Assembly (NCBI GenBank): GCA_003024985.2
Contig: PXIH01S0009757.1
From: Euperipatoides rowelli
Taxonomy: Eukaryota; Onychophora; Udeonychophora; Euonychophora; Peripatopsidae
DNA: 13,749 bases
Direction: 5' to 3' (one strand)
A program made the position numbers and the translations under genes. A model generated the notes under the pieces. That model searched no databases, was not told the origin of the DNA, and worked only from the letters and a program-made list of their open reading frames with translations. This document shows positions 1-8,776 of the stretch, piece after piece (position 1 is the stretch's first letter; each line of letters opens with the position of its first letter).

Positions 1-69
1 ATACAATAAATAAGTTATTCAATTGTAATTATTAGGAAATATTAAACCATGAGCTTTAGGTTCCCAGAT

Positions 70-153
70 GGGCCCCTGACATTATTTTTTACACGCCCGG
101 ACTAATTTTTTAGGCGCCCCGGGCCCCTCGGACATAGGATTTTTCGAGCACTG
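70..153. mobile_element. GC-rich fragment of a short DNA transposon (MITE-like), probable right end
   Basis: This 84-bp block is far richer in G+C than its surroundings. It holds two copies of GGGCCCCT (70-77 and 121-128), the first followed by GACAT and the second by CGGACAT, and the GC-rich word GGCGCCCCGGG. It ends in CGAGCACTG at 145-153, whose reverse complement CAGTGCTCG resembles the CAG-type termini of many hAT MITEs. No matching left end or target-site duplication is visible between 1 and 69, so the element is either truncated or starts outside the window. The classification is inferred from composition and the terminal word only. Confidence 0.3.
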
Positions 154-194
154 CAAGGTATTAATAAAGCATAATAGATTTTTTAAATGACATA

Positions 195-1040
195 TATACG
201 AAATCAACATCCACAGTGAGACTACATAAAGACACCAACAAAATCCAAATCCAAAAAGTAGTTTGTCAAGGTGACACAATCTCTCCAAAGTTATTCACAG
301 CTACACTTGAAGAAGTCTTTAGAAGTCTGGATTACAGATAAATGGAGCATATTTAAGCCATCTACATTTTGCTGATGACATTGTCTTATTTGCTTCAAGT
401 CCAGAAGAATTACAGAAACAGATCATTGACCTAAATGAAGCTAGCTCAAAAGCAGGCCTGAAAATGAATTTAGAAAAAAAAAACAAATTACTCATGTTCA
501 ACAAATAGGTTCAACCTAAAGTGATTGAAGTGAATGATACTGTAATTGAAGAGGTCAACAACTATGTTTATTTGGGTCAATTGATTACTACAAGTATAAA
601 CCATATGTGTGAAGTGAACAGAAGAATGAAAATGGGCTGGAGTGATTTTGAAAATTAAATAATATTTGAAAAGGAAAACTTCCTTTATGTATCAAAAGGA
701 AAAATTTTGACCAGGGTGTATTACCAATGATGATGACATATTGAGCTGAAACTTTGACACTTTATGCAAAGATGATTAAAAAAAGGATAGAAAAAGGATT
801 GAATGGATTAGATCATAAACAAAAGTTTGTAATATTATTAAAAGAGTAAAGAATTTAAATTGGAATTGGGCAGGGCATTTAGTAAGAAGAAAATATAATA
901 GATGGATTACAGAAAAATTCAACTGAATTCCAACGGACAGAAAATGAAAATGACCACGAAAGATACATAATGCCAGATGGGAAGATGAAATAAAAAAGTT
1001 TGCCTGATATGGTTGAAAATGAATTGCTGAAGATAGAAAT
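195..1040 (+). pseudogene. RTE-like non-LTR retrotransposon reverse transcriptase, 5'-truncated and broken
   Basis: This is the C-terminal half of a retrotransposon reverse transcriptase. Reading starts near STVRLHKDTNK (about 209) and runs through VCQGDTISPKLFTATLEEVF (258-317), the palm block seen in RTE-type endonuclease/reverse transcriptases. After a one-base frameshift near 338 comes INGAYLSHLHFADDIVLF; the catalytic FADD box is at 368-379. The thumb region follows (SPEELQKQIIDLNEASSKAG, then NYVYLGQLITTS). Weaker pieces are PLCIKRKIFDQGV and MTYGAETLTL near 685-760, WNWAGHLVRR near 862-890, and RWEDEIKKFA then IAEDRN near 978-1040. Stops occur throughout, for example after MFNK near 505. 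The endonuclease domain and fingers are missing, as expected for a 5'-truncated insertion. A short piece reading TEEAF at 1193-1207 may be the rest of its C-terminus, cut off by the MITE at 1041-1187. The RTE clade is assigned from remembered motifs, not a search; nonfunctional status is certain. Confidence 0.85.
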
Positions 1041-1187
1041 TAGCATCAACCAAAATATAATTAAATGTTTTTTTTTTTTTTAAATATCGATTTATCATTA
1101 TGAAATTACAGGATTATCATTTCATAAATATCACAATGATAAATTGATGTTTAAAAAAGAAATTTAATAATATTTTGGTTGGTGCTA
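1041..1187. mobile_element. 147-bp terminal-inverted-repeat MITE nested in the RTE tail
   Basis: The left end TAGCATCAACCAAAATAT (1041-1058) matches the reverse complement of the right end (1170-1187) at 17 of 18 positions. The pairing continues inward through AATTAAAT/TATTAAAT, a poly-T run (1068-1081, opposed by an A-rich stretch) and ATCRATTTATCATT, up to a short centre near 1107-1118. Nearly the whole element can therefore fold into one hairpin, broken by a roughly 9-bp indel near the tip. AAT flanks both sides (1038-1040 and 1188-1190) and could be a 3-bp target duplication, though in AT-rich DNA this is weak. The left flank is RTE coding sequence (IAEDRN) and the right flank may be RTE as well. 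No transposase is encoded and the superfamily is unknown. Confidence 0.65.
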
Positions 1188-1384
1188 AATTACTGAAGAA
1201 GCTTTTAAAAAATAAAAAGTGAAATGGACATTTACAAAATTATCTATATTTTTAATATTGCTCAAGGAACACCTGGAAAACAACTAAAAATTGAACAACT
1301 ATTAAATTTTTATTCATTCTAATATATTTTATAACTCCCCCTCCCCCCCTGTTTATTGCAAGAAACCTGGAAGAACGCTTTAGT
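1188..1384. other. Short AT-rich spacer between two MITEs
   Basis: ACTGAAGAAGCTTTT at 1192-1206 can be read TEEAF and may be the displaced C-terminus of the RTE-like element. The rest is AT-rich with a C-rich run (CTCCCCCTCCCCCCCTG, about 1335-1351). No gene or structured RNA is seen. Confidence 0.4.
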
Positions 1385-1805
1385 CAGCGGTTCCCAACCT
1401 TTTTCTACCCTAGAGCACATTCTAAAATACCGGTAGGGTGGCGGCCACCATCTATATTTTCCGTAATGATGAACATACAGTATATGCGCAGATGTCAAAA
1501 ATGCGGTAGAATCTGCATTGTATCACCTGTAATTAGACAATTCTGATTCTCTAACTATCCCACCACTACCCAATTTGGCCACCTGTGTGTACTGCACTCA
1601 AGTTCATCTGTGTTCACTTGGCACAAAAAATGGAATTAAAGAGGTCGATTTAAAATAAAACAACTGCCAGAAATTGGTTGCCTAAATCTAAATCAACGGG
1701 ATCCGGGTGCCGCCAAGCTTTCATTTCATCGTCGAACAGCAGCGGGCACACAAAATTTGTCGATGGGCACCTTGGTGCCCGCAGGCAAAGGGTTGGGCAC
1801 CCCTC
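1385..1805. mobile_element. hAT-type non-autonomous element (MITE), 421 bp
   Basis: The left end CAGCGGTTCCCAACC (1385-1399) pairs with the reverse complement of the right end, GAGGGGTGCCCAACC (1791-1805). They match at 11 of 15 positions and share the core GGT.CCCAACC. This CAG.GGT.CCCAACC form is the usual terminus of hAT-family MITEs in many animals. The flanking 8-mers GCTTTAGT (1377-1384) and ACTTAAGT (1806-1813) match at 6 of 8 positions, as expected for an old 8-bp hAT target duplication. Subterminal GC-rich palindromes are also typical: GGGCACCTTGGTGCCC at 1765-1780 is a perfect inverted repeat, and GGTGGCGGCCACC lies near 1437-1449. The middle is AT-rich and carries no transposase. 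A 79-residue open frame on the minus strand crosses the right end and is not considered real. Confidence 0.75.
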
Positions 1806-1813
1806 ACTTAAGT

Positions 1814-2989
1814 GAATGTCCCATAAACTCATAATAATAAATAGAAATAAAACAAACAACAATATTTCTCTCCATGTGATGGAACTCATTAATTTCTTTT
1901 ATTAAAACTTTTGTCTATATCTAGAAATAGCATTAATCTCTTATTTCACAGATAATTGATGCACAAATGCAAAATGTTTACTATTTTAAAGATATAAAAC
2001 GCTGATTAGTATTTTTTTATTCAAAGTGTATGGATACACTATTGTTTTTTTTTTAGTGGTATGGTTTAATGGCGAATTTCATAGCAAATAAAAATCAACT
2101 TGTGGTTTGCCAGCAAATACTAGAACTCCTTTTTAATCCAAAACAACATGAGTTAAAATGCTCAGCTAACTTATTTTTTTTAATTTATAGTCCTAACCTT
2201 CATCCCAACCTGAAATTTAACTCTTACTAGATAATAAATAAATATGCCCCCAACCTTAAAACCTGTGTGATCATTTTACACAACTTTCATCGGCCACCCG
2301 TTAACCAATCGGCGGCCATTTCTGCATTAAATGGAGCTATGGTGTTAACTAGCCTTAAAAATGATCTTCCTAACCCGAGTTTTTAATTTTTATTTTTAAT
2401 GATTACTTAAAAAAACAAAAACATCAGATTTCAGTATTCTTTCTATATAGGAATTAATGTGAAATATATTCTTTTTATATCTTGTACTTTTTCCACAAAC
2501 AATGTACCCTGGAATGTTAAACAAAAATGTTTGTCTATATTTACAATTTTATTTTACTCTTTTATATTTGTTTTTAATGATCAATTATAGTCATTTTTTT
2601 TCAATGTTAAAACTACAAATTTTGAACAAGTGTGTCAATTTTTTTGTTTAGTTTACATGGCATCAGTCATATGATTTTATTACATGATCAATTATTTGAA
2701 TAGGAAGTAGAAAATATAGATTTTTATTTATTCGATGTTTATAGTTCATACAATTAAATTTTTTTTTGTGTCATTCCTTAAACTTTATGGACAGCCACAT
2801 TTATTATTGACAGGATTTCGAGGCATTATTAGATGTTATTATATTAAACGACATTGATTTAATCTCTAATACTTTTTTTTCCCCCACCAATATTAAACAG
2901 TGACCATGTCGTTATTCAATGCGATTTTCGTTATGAATTAAAAAAACACTTTTTGTATTGATTGTTATAATTTTAAATATATTGACGTT
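1814..2989. other. AT-rich intronic stretch, no gene recognised
   Basis: No open frame with recognisable similarity, RNA gene or clear repeat structure was found. Homopolymer T runs are common. Around 2190-2290 there is a cytosine-richer patch with CCTAACC/CCCAACC-like words, and near 2291-2318 CGGCCACC and CGGCGGCC stand out from the AT-rich background, but neither forms an element I can delimit. Confidence 0.5.
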
Positions 2990-5011
2990 AGGGATTTGGC
3001 AAATCTATTGCTGAGCTAACAATGGATACTTTGAGTAGAGATAGAGATTTTGTTTCTATATAGGAAAATTTCTCTAAATCTATTGAGTGCTTGATTAAGC
3101 AATTTATACCAAAAAAAAACTTTTAAGAGTTATGTGACTCGACATCCAAGGTTGCTAAGAACAGAATTGATTGTTTTAAAACGCGAAAAAGCTGCTCTGT
3201 TTAGGAGGTATATGAAACAAGAAAATTTTGTAAATTTTATTGCCTATAAACAAAAATGCACTAATTAGAGAGAATAAAATGTGTTTTCTTGACGAACAGA
3301 GGGAACTAATCAGAAGATACCCATCAAGGATTTATATGTATTAATCCTCCAGGGGTTTAAATAGTGATACTATCAACTATATTATAGTTGGTGTGATTAT
3401 CAACAGCCCTAATGAAATTGCAAATATCTTTGCTCTTAGTTTTACTAGTAAGGGAATGTTTGGAAAAAAAATTATATTGATATACTATTTGAGAATGTTG
3501 ATTGTGAAATTATCGATTTGATTGATGATTCTATGGTTGTTCTTGATATAATCTTTTGTTTGAAAGAATCCTTTGTTTCAGGCACCGATGGAGTCCCATA
3601 CTATATAATAAAAAAATTCCCTAATGAAATTGCAAGATTAATATGTTTATTTTTTTCCTGTTCATTGAGGGAGGGCAATGTTCCACTTTCGTGGAAGGAG
3701 ACAATTGTAAAACCTATCTATAAAAGAGGCAATAAATCTGAATTGACTAATTACAGACCCATAAGCCTGACTAATTGTATCTCCAAAGTAGTTGAGAAGA
3801 TTTTGAAGTTGTTACGCCCTTATAGTGACGTAAAATTAAGTGTACATCAATTCGGCTTTTGATTAGGACAATCTACAGAATCTTGTCTTTTGTTTACTTA
3901 TGATGCACTTACTCGACTTAGAGCTCAAGGCCACAAAGTAGAAATTGTGTTTTTAATTTAACTAGCGCATTCAATATGATATGTATAGATAGGTTGATTA
4001 TCAAAATGCTGGGGATCAGTATACCTAGAGTCCTCTGTAGATGGATATTTTAATTTTTAACTAATCGTTCATTCTATTTCAAGATTGGGAGTTATTGTTC
4101 TGAGGTTTGATTAATAAACTGTGGCCTACCTCAAGGTGTGGTTCTGTCGGCCTTGCTGTTTAACTTATATGTCGCAGATTTACATTACCTTCCATTTGCT
4201 TACATTGTGAGTTACGCAGACAACATTAAGATTTTTTATGTTATTGATAACCCTTTTGATGTTACTAATTTTCAAGTACAAATAGATCTTTTCTCATCAT
4301 GGATGAATGACAATTTTTTGAAAATTAATTATTTGAAAACTAAATGTTTATTATTGGGGAGATTTGAGGCTGGTTTGTCCTTTTGTATTGATAACAACAG
4401 AATTAAAACAGTTCGGTTTTATAAAGATTTAGGGAATAATGTTAGATGATGACATGTCTCTTTCCCCACATGTAGACTACTTGATATCTAAACTATTTCA
4501 GAAGTTTTATATGTTAAAATGTGTATTTTTTTATATACTTTCAAATTGATTTATAATAGCCATTTACAGCCACTTATTGATTATTGTGCTCCAGCCTGTT
4601 CATTTGTAAACTCTGGTGATCGTGGTAATTTAGATGGATTTTTGCGTAAGATATCAAAGTTTATAAAAGGATTTAAGTTGTTGTCTTGATTCACAGAAAA
4701 GATTATTAATGAATTATGGAGTTATGTTTCCCTCGACTAGATGATTGAGAGGTGATTTGATCTTTATTTTTAAAAATGTTGTGCTAAACTTTAACTCTTA
4801 ATTGTTTAGTCTGTCTGATACCACATTTACCAGAGGACACTATTTTGAATTAAAAAAACAATATGTAAGATTGGAACTCAGGACTTCATTTATCTCTGTT
4901 TGTATTATTGATGAGTGCAATGATTTACCTGATTACATTGTCTATTCATCTTCATTGAATGGTTTTAAAAACAGCGTCGACACCTATTTATTTTGTAAAT
5001 ATTGTTTTTGA
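2990..5011 (+). pseudogene. CR1-like non-LTR retrotransposon reverse transcriptase, 5'-truncated and broken
   Basis: This is a decayed retrotransposon ORF2. The endonuclease-to-RT linker is at about 3060-3260 (ENFSKSIECLIKQFIPKK, then YVTRHPRLLRTELIVLKREK). The RT fingers lie at 3560-3850 with GTDGVP, PLSWKETIVKPIYKRGNKSE, NYRPISL and HQFGF. The palm continues with INCGLPQGVVLSALLFNLYV (4114-4173), and the catalytic box reads YADN at 4213-4224 where the family has [FY]ADD, so an essential metal-binding Asp is lost. The thumb follows (DLFSSWMNDNFLKIN) and a DDDMSLSPHVDYL block near 4447-4485. The C-terminal tail at 4802-5011 contains NDLPDYIV and SSSLNGFKNSVDTYLF, typical of CR1/Jockey-group elements. 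Frames shift several times. In-frame TGA stops at 3860, 4108, 4687 and 4753 each sit where CGA (Arg) would fit. The endonuclease is almost wholly absent. The exact 3' end is unclear; up to about 5060 may be its 3' UTR. CR1-like placement is from remembered motifs. Confidence 0.88.
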
Positions 5012-6929
5012 ATTTTTCAGGGTATAAAAGTCTTTCTAACTTACTCTACCCTTATGCTTTAAATTAAATTTACCTTCCAGACTTCAATATTTTAAAACTT
5101 TTTAAAAATTCCGATCTTCAAATTTAAAATAACTATTGCAATAATTTATGGACTACTACTTTCATTATTAGGTATCCAAATTTCCTGCAAGATTTTAAAC
5201 AAATTGAATAATTTTAAAGTATAATTTTAAACTGTTTTAATAACAAAACACACAAAAACATACTGTAAATCAAATTTCCATTTTTTTAAAAAATGATTTA
5301 ACAATATACTTTATTTTATTATTGTATCAAAAATAAATATTTTCTAAAACATCAAAGGTTTTATAAAGCTCATTACTGAATGCAAATATCATTTTTAGTA
5401 AATAAATTTTTTAACTACCATAGTGATTAAATTGACTACTAAAATATGTTAAATTATTGAATTATTAAAATCAATTATAAGTGCATGATATTCGTGAATA
5501 TACAGTATCTATTAATACAAACCTGAAGTAGTCGACAACATTCATAAATGTCATCCAATATCTCCAAATTATGAGTTAATAGAAGAAATGTAATGCAACA
5601 TTGTCTATTATTAAATAATCCATATGGTACAGACTAAAGAGTAGAATTTTTTTTTTTTTTTTTAAATATACTTTTAATATTAAAATAGATTTACTGTATT
5701 TAGTATCTAGCAAATCTAGATTTTTAAAGGTGGTTTAGTTTTTGAGATCTTTGATTAAACAATTTAATGGGAGGATAAAAAATTGTTAGTTTTATCTTTG
5801 TTGTTGTTTATCAGTCTTTTTTATTTATGTGCATTTTTAGAGCATGGAGAAGGAGTAATTATCTATCAGCAATTTACCTTACAGGTGACACCGGTGCAAT
5901 AAGTGTTCAAAAAAAACAAAAAAACAATCATTTCCCCCATACCAAAATCAAGCTGAGTGCAGCTCGAATTAAGTAAAACAGCGCAAGTTACAAAACCTTC
6001 TGTGATTAATGCTGAACTTGAACTAAGTCAGGAGAATGGTCATTCCAATCCTTTGCCATACTGATCAGTTCAATGGATTGATTTAACTCAGCTTAGTGAT
6101 GATTTGCATTTACGTGAGAGGTAATATGTTAAAAGTGAAGCTTGGTATTTGCATATGTGTGTCTTGCTTCATAGTAAAAACTGAGGAAGTTCCCTGAAAA
6201 AGGATTGATACGTAATCTTGCTCACATAATGCAGAAAGGATTAAAATCACATTGTGTTGTGTTGGTTCTCAGATCTCAAACCTTTTGTTTTTAACTGGGG
6301 AAAAAAGTATATACTGTATTGTATTTGTTCCCTTCTTTTCAAATAATTATTTTACACCAGTCCTACAATCTTTTATTCTGGTAAAAGTCCCCCTCTCCCA
6401 CTAACCCAAATATCATTTTTTGGTGTTATGTAAAATCCCCACCAATTGTTAAAATCATTTAAATTATTACAAAATATACATGAATTATAGAAAGGCTTAG
6501 GCTACATATTGATAGAATACTATACAAAATAAGTACTATATGATCAATAATGTTAAATTTGAATTACGTGAATTATTTTGGGAAATGATGATGATAATGT
6601 GCAGTCTTATCTGAAATCAGTCTGTGGTCGTAAAAATATTTCACTCAGGAATATTATAGGGTAGTGCAAGTGGCAAGTTATTGAATATCTCCGGATTTTG
6701 ACTTAACAAACTGTCTCTAGAAAAAATTCCGACTATTTAGATATATTTTGGAACCTTAAAAATTTATACAGTTAAATGTTTATACACAGCAATAGGTTTT
6801 ATTGTTAAACATGAAAGAATGTGTTTTAATTTTTTTTTTAGGTCTTAAGCACCATATAGATGAAACTTATTTAATATTTTATCTTGTGATGAAGAATTAA
6901 ATGAAATTCAATTCCATTTCTAATTTTAT
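5012..6929. other. Intron upstream of the mannosidase exon, no gene recognised
   Basis: AT-rich non-coding DNA. It includes a 17-base T run at 5647-5663. I searched for the preceding mannosidase exon, which should end in a His-x-Asp-Pro block with a split Gly codon, and did not see it. A splice-acceptor-like TTACCTTACAG near 5875-5885 is followed by a short frame with no recognisable similarity. No tRNA, structured RNA or transposon ends could be defined. Confidence 0.5.
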
Positions 6930-6935
6930 TTTTAG
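6912..6935 (+). other. Splice acceptor of the mannosidase exon
   Basis: The pyrimidine/T-rich run CCATTTCTAATTTTATTTTTAG ends in AG at 6934-6935, directly before the coding frame. CTAAT at about 6920-6924 could serve as a branch site but lies close to the AG. The intron is phase 1: it splits a Gly codon, G|GC, matching the Gly of the conserved Asp-Pro-Gly-Trp block of GH38 mannosidases. Confidence 0.8.
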
Positions 6936-7107
6936 GCTGGTTGAAAACTTTTGAGAAGTATTACCTCGATCAAACTCAACACATTCTTAATAACATGTTG
7001 GAAAAGTTAGCTGAGGATGAGCGGCGCAAATTCATCTGGGCTGAAATTAGCTTCTTCTCTCTCTGGTGGGAAAAACTAGCTGATCAGAAAAGGGAAAAAG
7101 TTATGAA
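6936..7107 (+). CDS. MAN2A: Golgi alpha-mannosidase II (GH38), one internal exon
   Basis: The exon encodes 56 full codons between two split ones: GC at the start (last two bases of Gly) and AA at the end (first two bases of the next codon). The peptide begins [20 protein letters not shown] and continues [20 protein letters not shown] to KREKVM. I recognise this as the first part of the GH38 catalytic domain of MAN2A-type enzymes. [18 protein letters not shown] and WW favour MAN2A over the lysosomal (MAN2B1) branch. Family knowledge: the enzyme is a zinc-dependent type II membrane protein of the Golgi that removes two mannoses from GlcNAcMan5GlcNAc2, committing N-glycans to the complex type. 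The zinc ligands in the His-x-Asp motif lie just before this exon; the Trp after the split Gly corresponds to the active-site Trp next to the zinc. The frame is open with no damage, and splice sites are good on both sides, so it is probably a functional exon. If not spliced, the frame stops at once (TGA, 7109-7111). Whether it is orthologous to MAN2A1, MAN2A2 or both cannot be told from 57 residues. Confidence 0.9.
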
Positions 7108-7113
7108 GTGAGT
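7108..7113 (+). other. Splice donor of the mannosidase exon
   Basis: GTGAGT follows ...ATGAA, giving the near-perfect donor AA|GTGAGT. It leaves the exon in phase 2, with the codon begun by AA completed in the next exon, which is not in this window. Confidence 0.82.
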
Positions 7114-7140
7114 AGTTTATAATTAAATAGAATATAGATT

Positions 7141-7251
7141 TACCATAGTAATAATAATTATTATTGACGATGATGAGGATGACAATAGCTGCAATGGTAA
7201 TGATAGTAGTCATGATAAGCATAATGGTCATACTCATAGTAATTAATAATG
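7141..7251. repeat. Degenerate trinucleotide-rich tract (ATA/ATG-like)
   Basis: A run of imperfect AAT, GAT and ATG triplets starts 33 bases after the exon. Examples are AATAATAATTATTATT, GATGATGAGGATGAC and GTAATGATAGTAGTCATGATAAGC. It looks like an old, heavily mutated microsatellite. The open frame on the opposite strand is a by-product of the repeat. Confidence 0.55.
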
Positions 7252-7737
7252 TTTTTAATTTGAGGTTATGTTTTACATTTTGTTGGGTAAGTAGGAAAAT
7301 TGAAAAAAAAATTGTTAGTTTGACAAAGTGATTGGGATGGGGACACATAAATTGTTAATTTTACATTGAAGAGGATTATCATATTATTGTCATAAATATT
7401 TCAATTTTGAACCTAAAGCACCATTCCTGTATTTGAACTAAAATAAATCCTAAAATCAACTACTCAAAATATTTTATACTGCGCTACGGCATTTAGGCAG
7501 TTACAAGAGTCCTGCAAAGATCTACATTTCAGTGCATAAATTATGGACAATCCAGGAATTTTTAATTCTATAACAATCTTATTTGTAAGCTAATGCACAT
7601 TAAAAATACATTTTAAATAATAATAATAATTAAAAAAAGGTCTCGGGCTAATTTTTTTAATTAAACTGATTTGTAGCTAGTTTATATTTAGTGTTAAAAT
7701 CAATTAAAAATGAGTCATCTTGACAAGGCATAGTATT
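7252..7737. other. AT-rich intron, no gene recognised
   Basis: No coding similarity, RNA gene or transposon end was found. A short AAT repeat lies near 7617-7630. Confidence 0.5.
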
Positions 7738-8123
7738 CAGACAGAGGTGTGCCATGACTGTTTGGTACCCGGGGCTGAACTGACTTTTGTCACCCCCTTG
7801 AAAAATATTTTGATAAGCTTTTTTTTTTTTGGACATTTTGTTGACTTTCTGTCTTATTTTGATAAACTTTTTTTTTTAGTTGGCTGGAAATTTAATAACC
7901 TTTCAATGCAATCAAAATTAAACATACAACAATGGAGGACTTTATTTGCACCCCTCTGCTGCACACTCCACCCACCCTACACTCTCACACACCATCCACC
8001 ATTCACCCCCACCCTGCACCCCACCTCCCCACCCCACATAAAAAAAATATTTTTGGCACCCCCATCCTTGTGGTGGTAGCCGGGTTGGGCCACCCACCCC
8101 CCACCTTGAAACGCCTCTGACTG
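7738..8123. mobile_element. MITE-like element with CAGxCAGAGG termini, 386 bp
   Basis: The left end CAGACAGAGGTGTGCCA (from 7738) pairs with the reverse complement of the right end, CAGTCAGAGGCGTTTCA (8107-8123), at 12 of 17 positions. The adjacent 7-mers TAGTATT (7731-7737) and TATTATT (8124-8130) match at 6 of 7 and may be a target duplication, although AT-rich sequence makes this weak. Inside, GGTACCCGGGGCTGA follows the left end, and a cytosine-rich strand (CACCCCC, GGCACCCCC, CCACCCACCCCCC) fills 7950-8105. This GC-rich pattern with CAGAGG-GT ends resembles MITEs I remember from many invertebrate genomes. No transposase is present; the superfamily is not assigned. Two open frames on the plus strand and one on the minus strand in this block are low-complexity artefacts. 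Confidence 0.5.
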
Positions 8124-8131
8124 TATTATTG

Positions 8132-8147
8132 TTTTTTTTTTTTTTTT
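8132..8147. repeat. Homopolymer T run (16 bases)
   Basis: Uninterrupted T16 directly after the MITE-like element. It could be a slippage tract or the reverse-oriented poly-A of an old retroposon, but no retroposon body is seen next to it. Confidence 0.8.
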
Positions 8148-8171
8148 AATTTTGGCATTTGCATTGGAATG

Positions 8172-8195
8172 ACACACACACACACACACACACAC
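8172..8195. repeat. (AC)12 dinucleotide microsatellite
   Basis: Twelve perfect AC units without interruption, likely variable in length between individuals. Confidence 0.95.
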
Positions 8196-8370
8196 TGGGA
8201 TACTCATTGCTCCCTTATAATGTTACAGTTTTTGTTTTAAAGATCACACAAAATGAATTTGTTTAATATATCATTTAATTTTAAAAAATATTATTAAAAA
8301 TAATAGTCCCAGTTAGTTACCCCCCTCCCCCACAAAAAAAAAAAAGTTATTAAAAAATGAATTAATTCAT

Positions 8371-8383
8371 AGGTCAGAGGTCA
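8371..8383 (+). promoter_or_regulatory. Perfect DR1 nuclear-receptor half-site repeat (candidate)
   Basis: AGGTCA-G-AGGTCA is two perfect half-sites in direct repeat with a one-base gap, the classical binding site of RXR, HNF4 and COUP-TF type receptors. It lies about 1.26 kb into the intron after the mannosidase exon. Only the match itself is seen; function as an enhancer is inference, and single matches are often inactive. Confidence 0.35.
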
Positions 8384-8754
8384 TATGAATGATTTTTTGG
8401 GGTTTAGGAGAGCTGATGTCATTCATTATTGGTTCCACTTGTCAAAAAGATATAAGCACTGGTATGGATAAACTAATAAACATGCTGTCTTTTCAAAATA
8501 AATAATATTTAATTGTTTAAATTAATAATATATGGTTGTCCTATAAAGAATGGTGGTGGTATTATTTATTTGTTAAAGAATTTGCTACAATTAAAAAAGA
8601 GAGCTTTTAGCATATACAGTATAGTCTGTCCCGACTTCATGATGGCATCCAAAAGGATCTGAATCTTGTTTATTTTTAATCTCTTATTAGGCCTCTTTTG
8701 CATAGACTGTTAGACACCTCTGCAGTCAAAGCATTGTTGAGCATGCACATTACC

Positions 8755-8776
8755 CAGTACTGTTTCAGTACTGTTT
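8755..8776. repeat. Perfect 11-bp tandem duplication
   Basis: CAGTACTGTTT occurs twice head to tail (8755-8765 and 8766-8776). CAGTACTG is itself a palindrome. It is probably a small replication-slippage event. Confidence 0.8.

Noticed and set aside
82-504. Two minus-strand open frames of 68 and 61 codons
   Set aside because: They run antisense through the GC-rich fragment and the RTE-like coding sequence; the plus-strand reading explains the second fully.
1650-1889. 79-codon minus-strand frame reading FDDEMKAWRHPDP across the hAT MITE end
   Set aside because: It crosses the element boundary at 1805, and I cannot match it to a hAT transposase domain; probably an open frame by chance.
2190-2290. 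Telomere-like CCTAACC/CCCAACC words
   Set aside because: Units are irregular and not in tandem; this is not an interstitial telomere array.
5875-5960. Possible exon after TTACCTTACAG
   Set aside because: The following frame is short, quickly turns Lys/Gln-rich through an A run, and shows no similarity; the acceptor match alone is not enough.
7076-7348. 90-codon minus-strand frame, Ile/Met-rich and seemingly hydrophobic
   Set aside because: Generated by the ATA/ATG-like triplet tract next to the exon; no membrane protein family is recognised.
7720-8207. Three overlapping frames rich in Pro, Thr, His or in Val-Cys repeats
   Set aside because: They are translations of the C-rich MITE-like block and the (AC)12 microsatellite.
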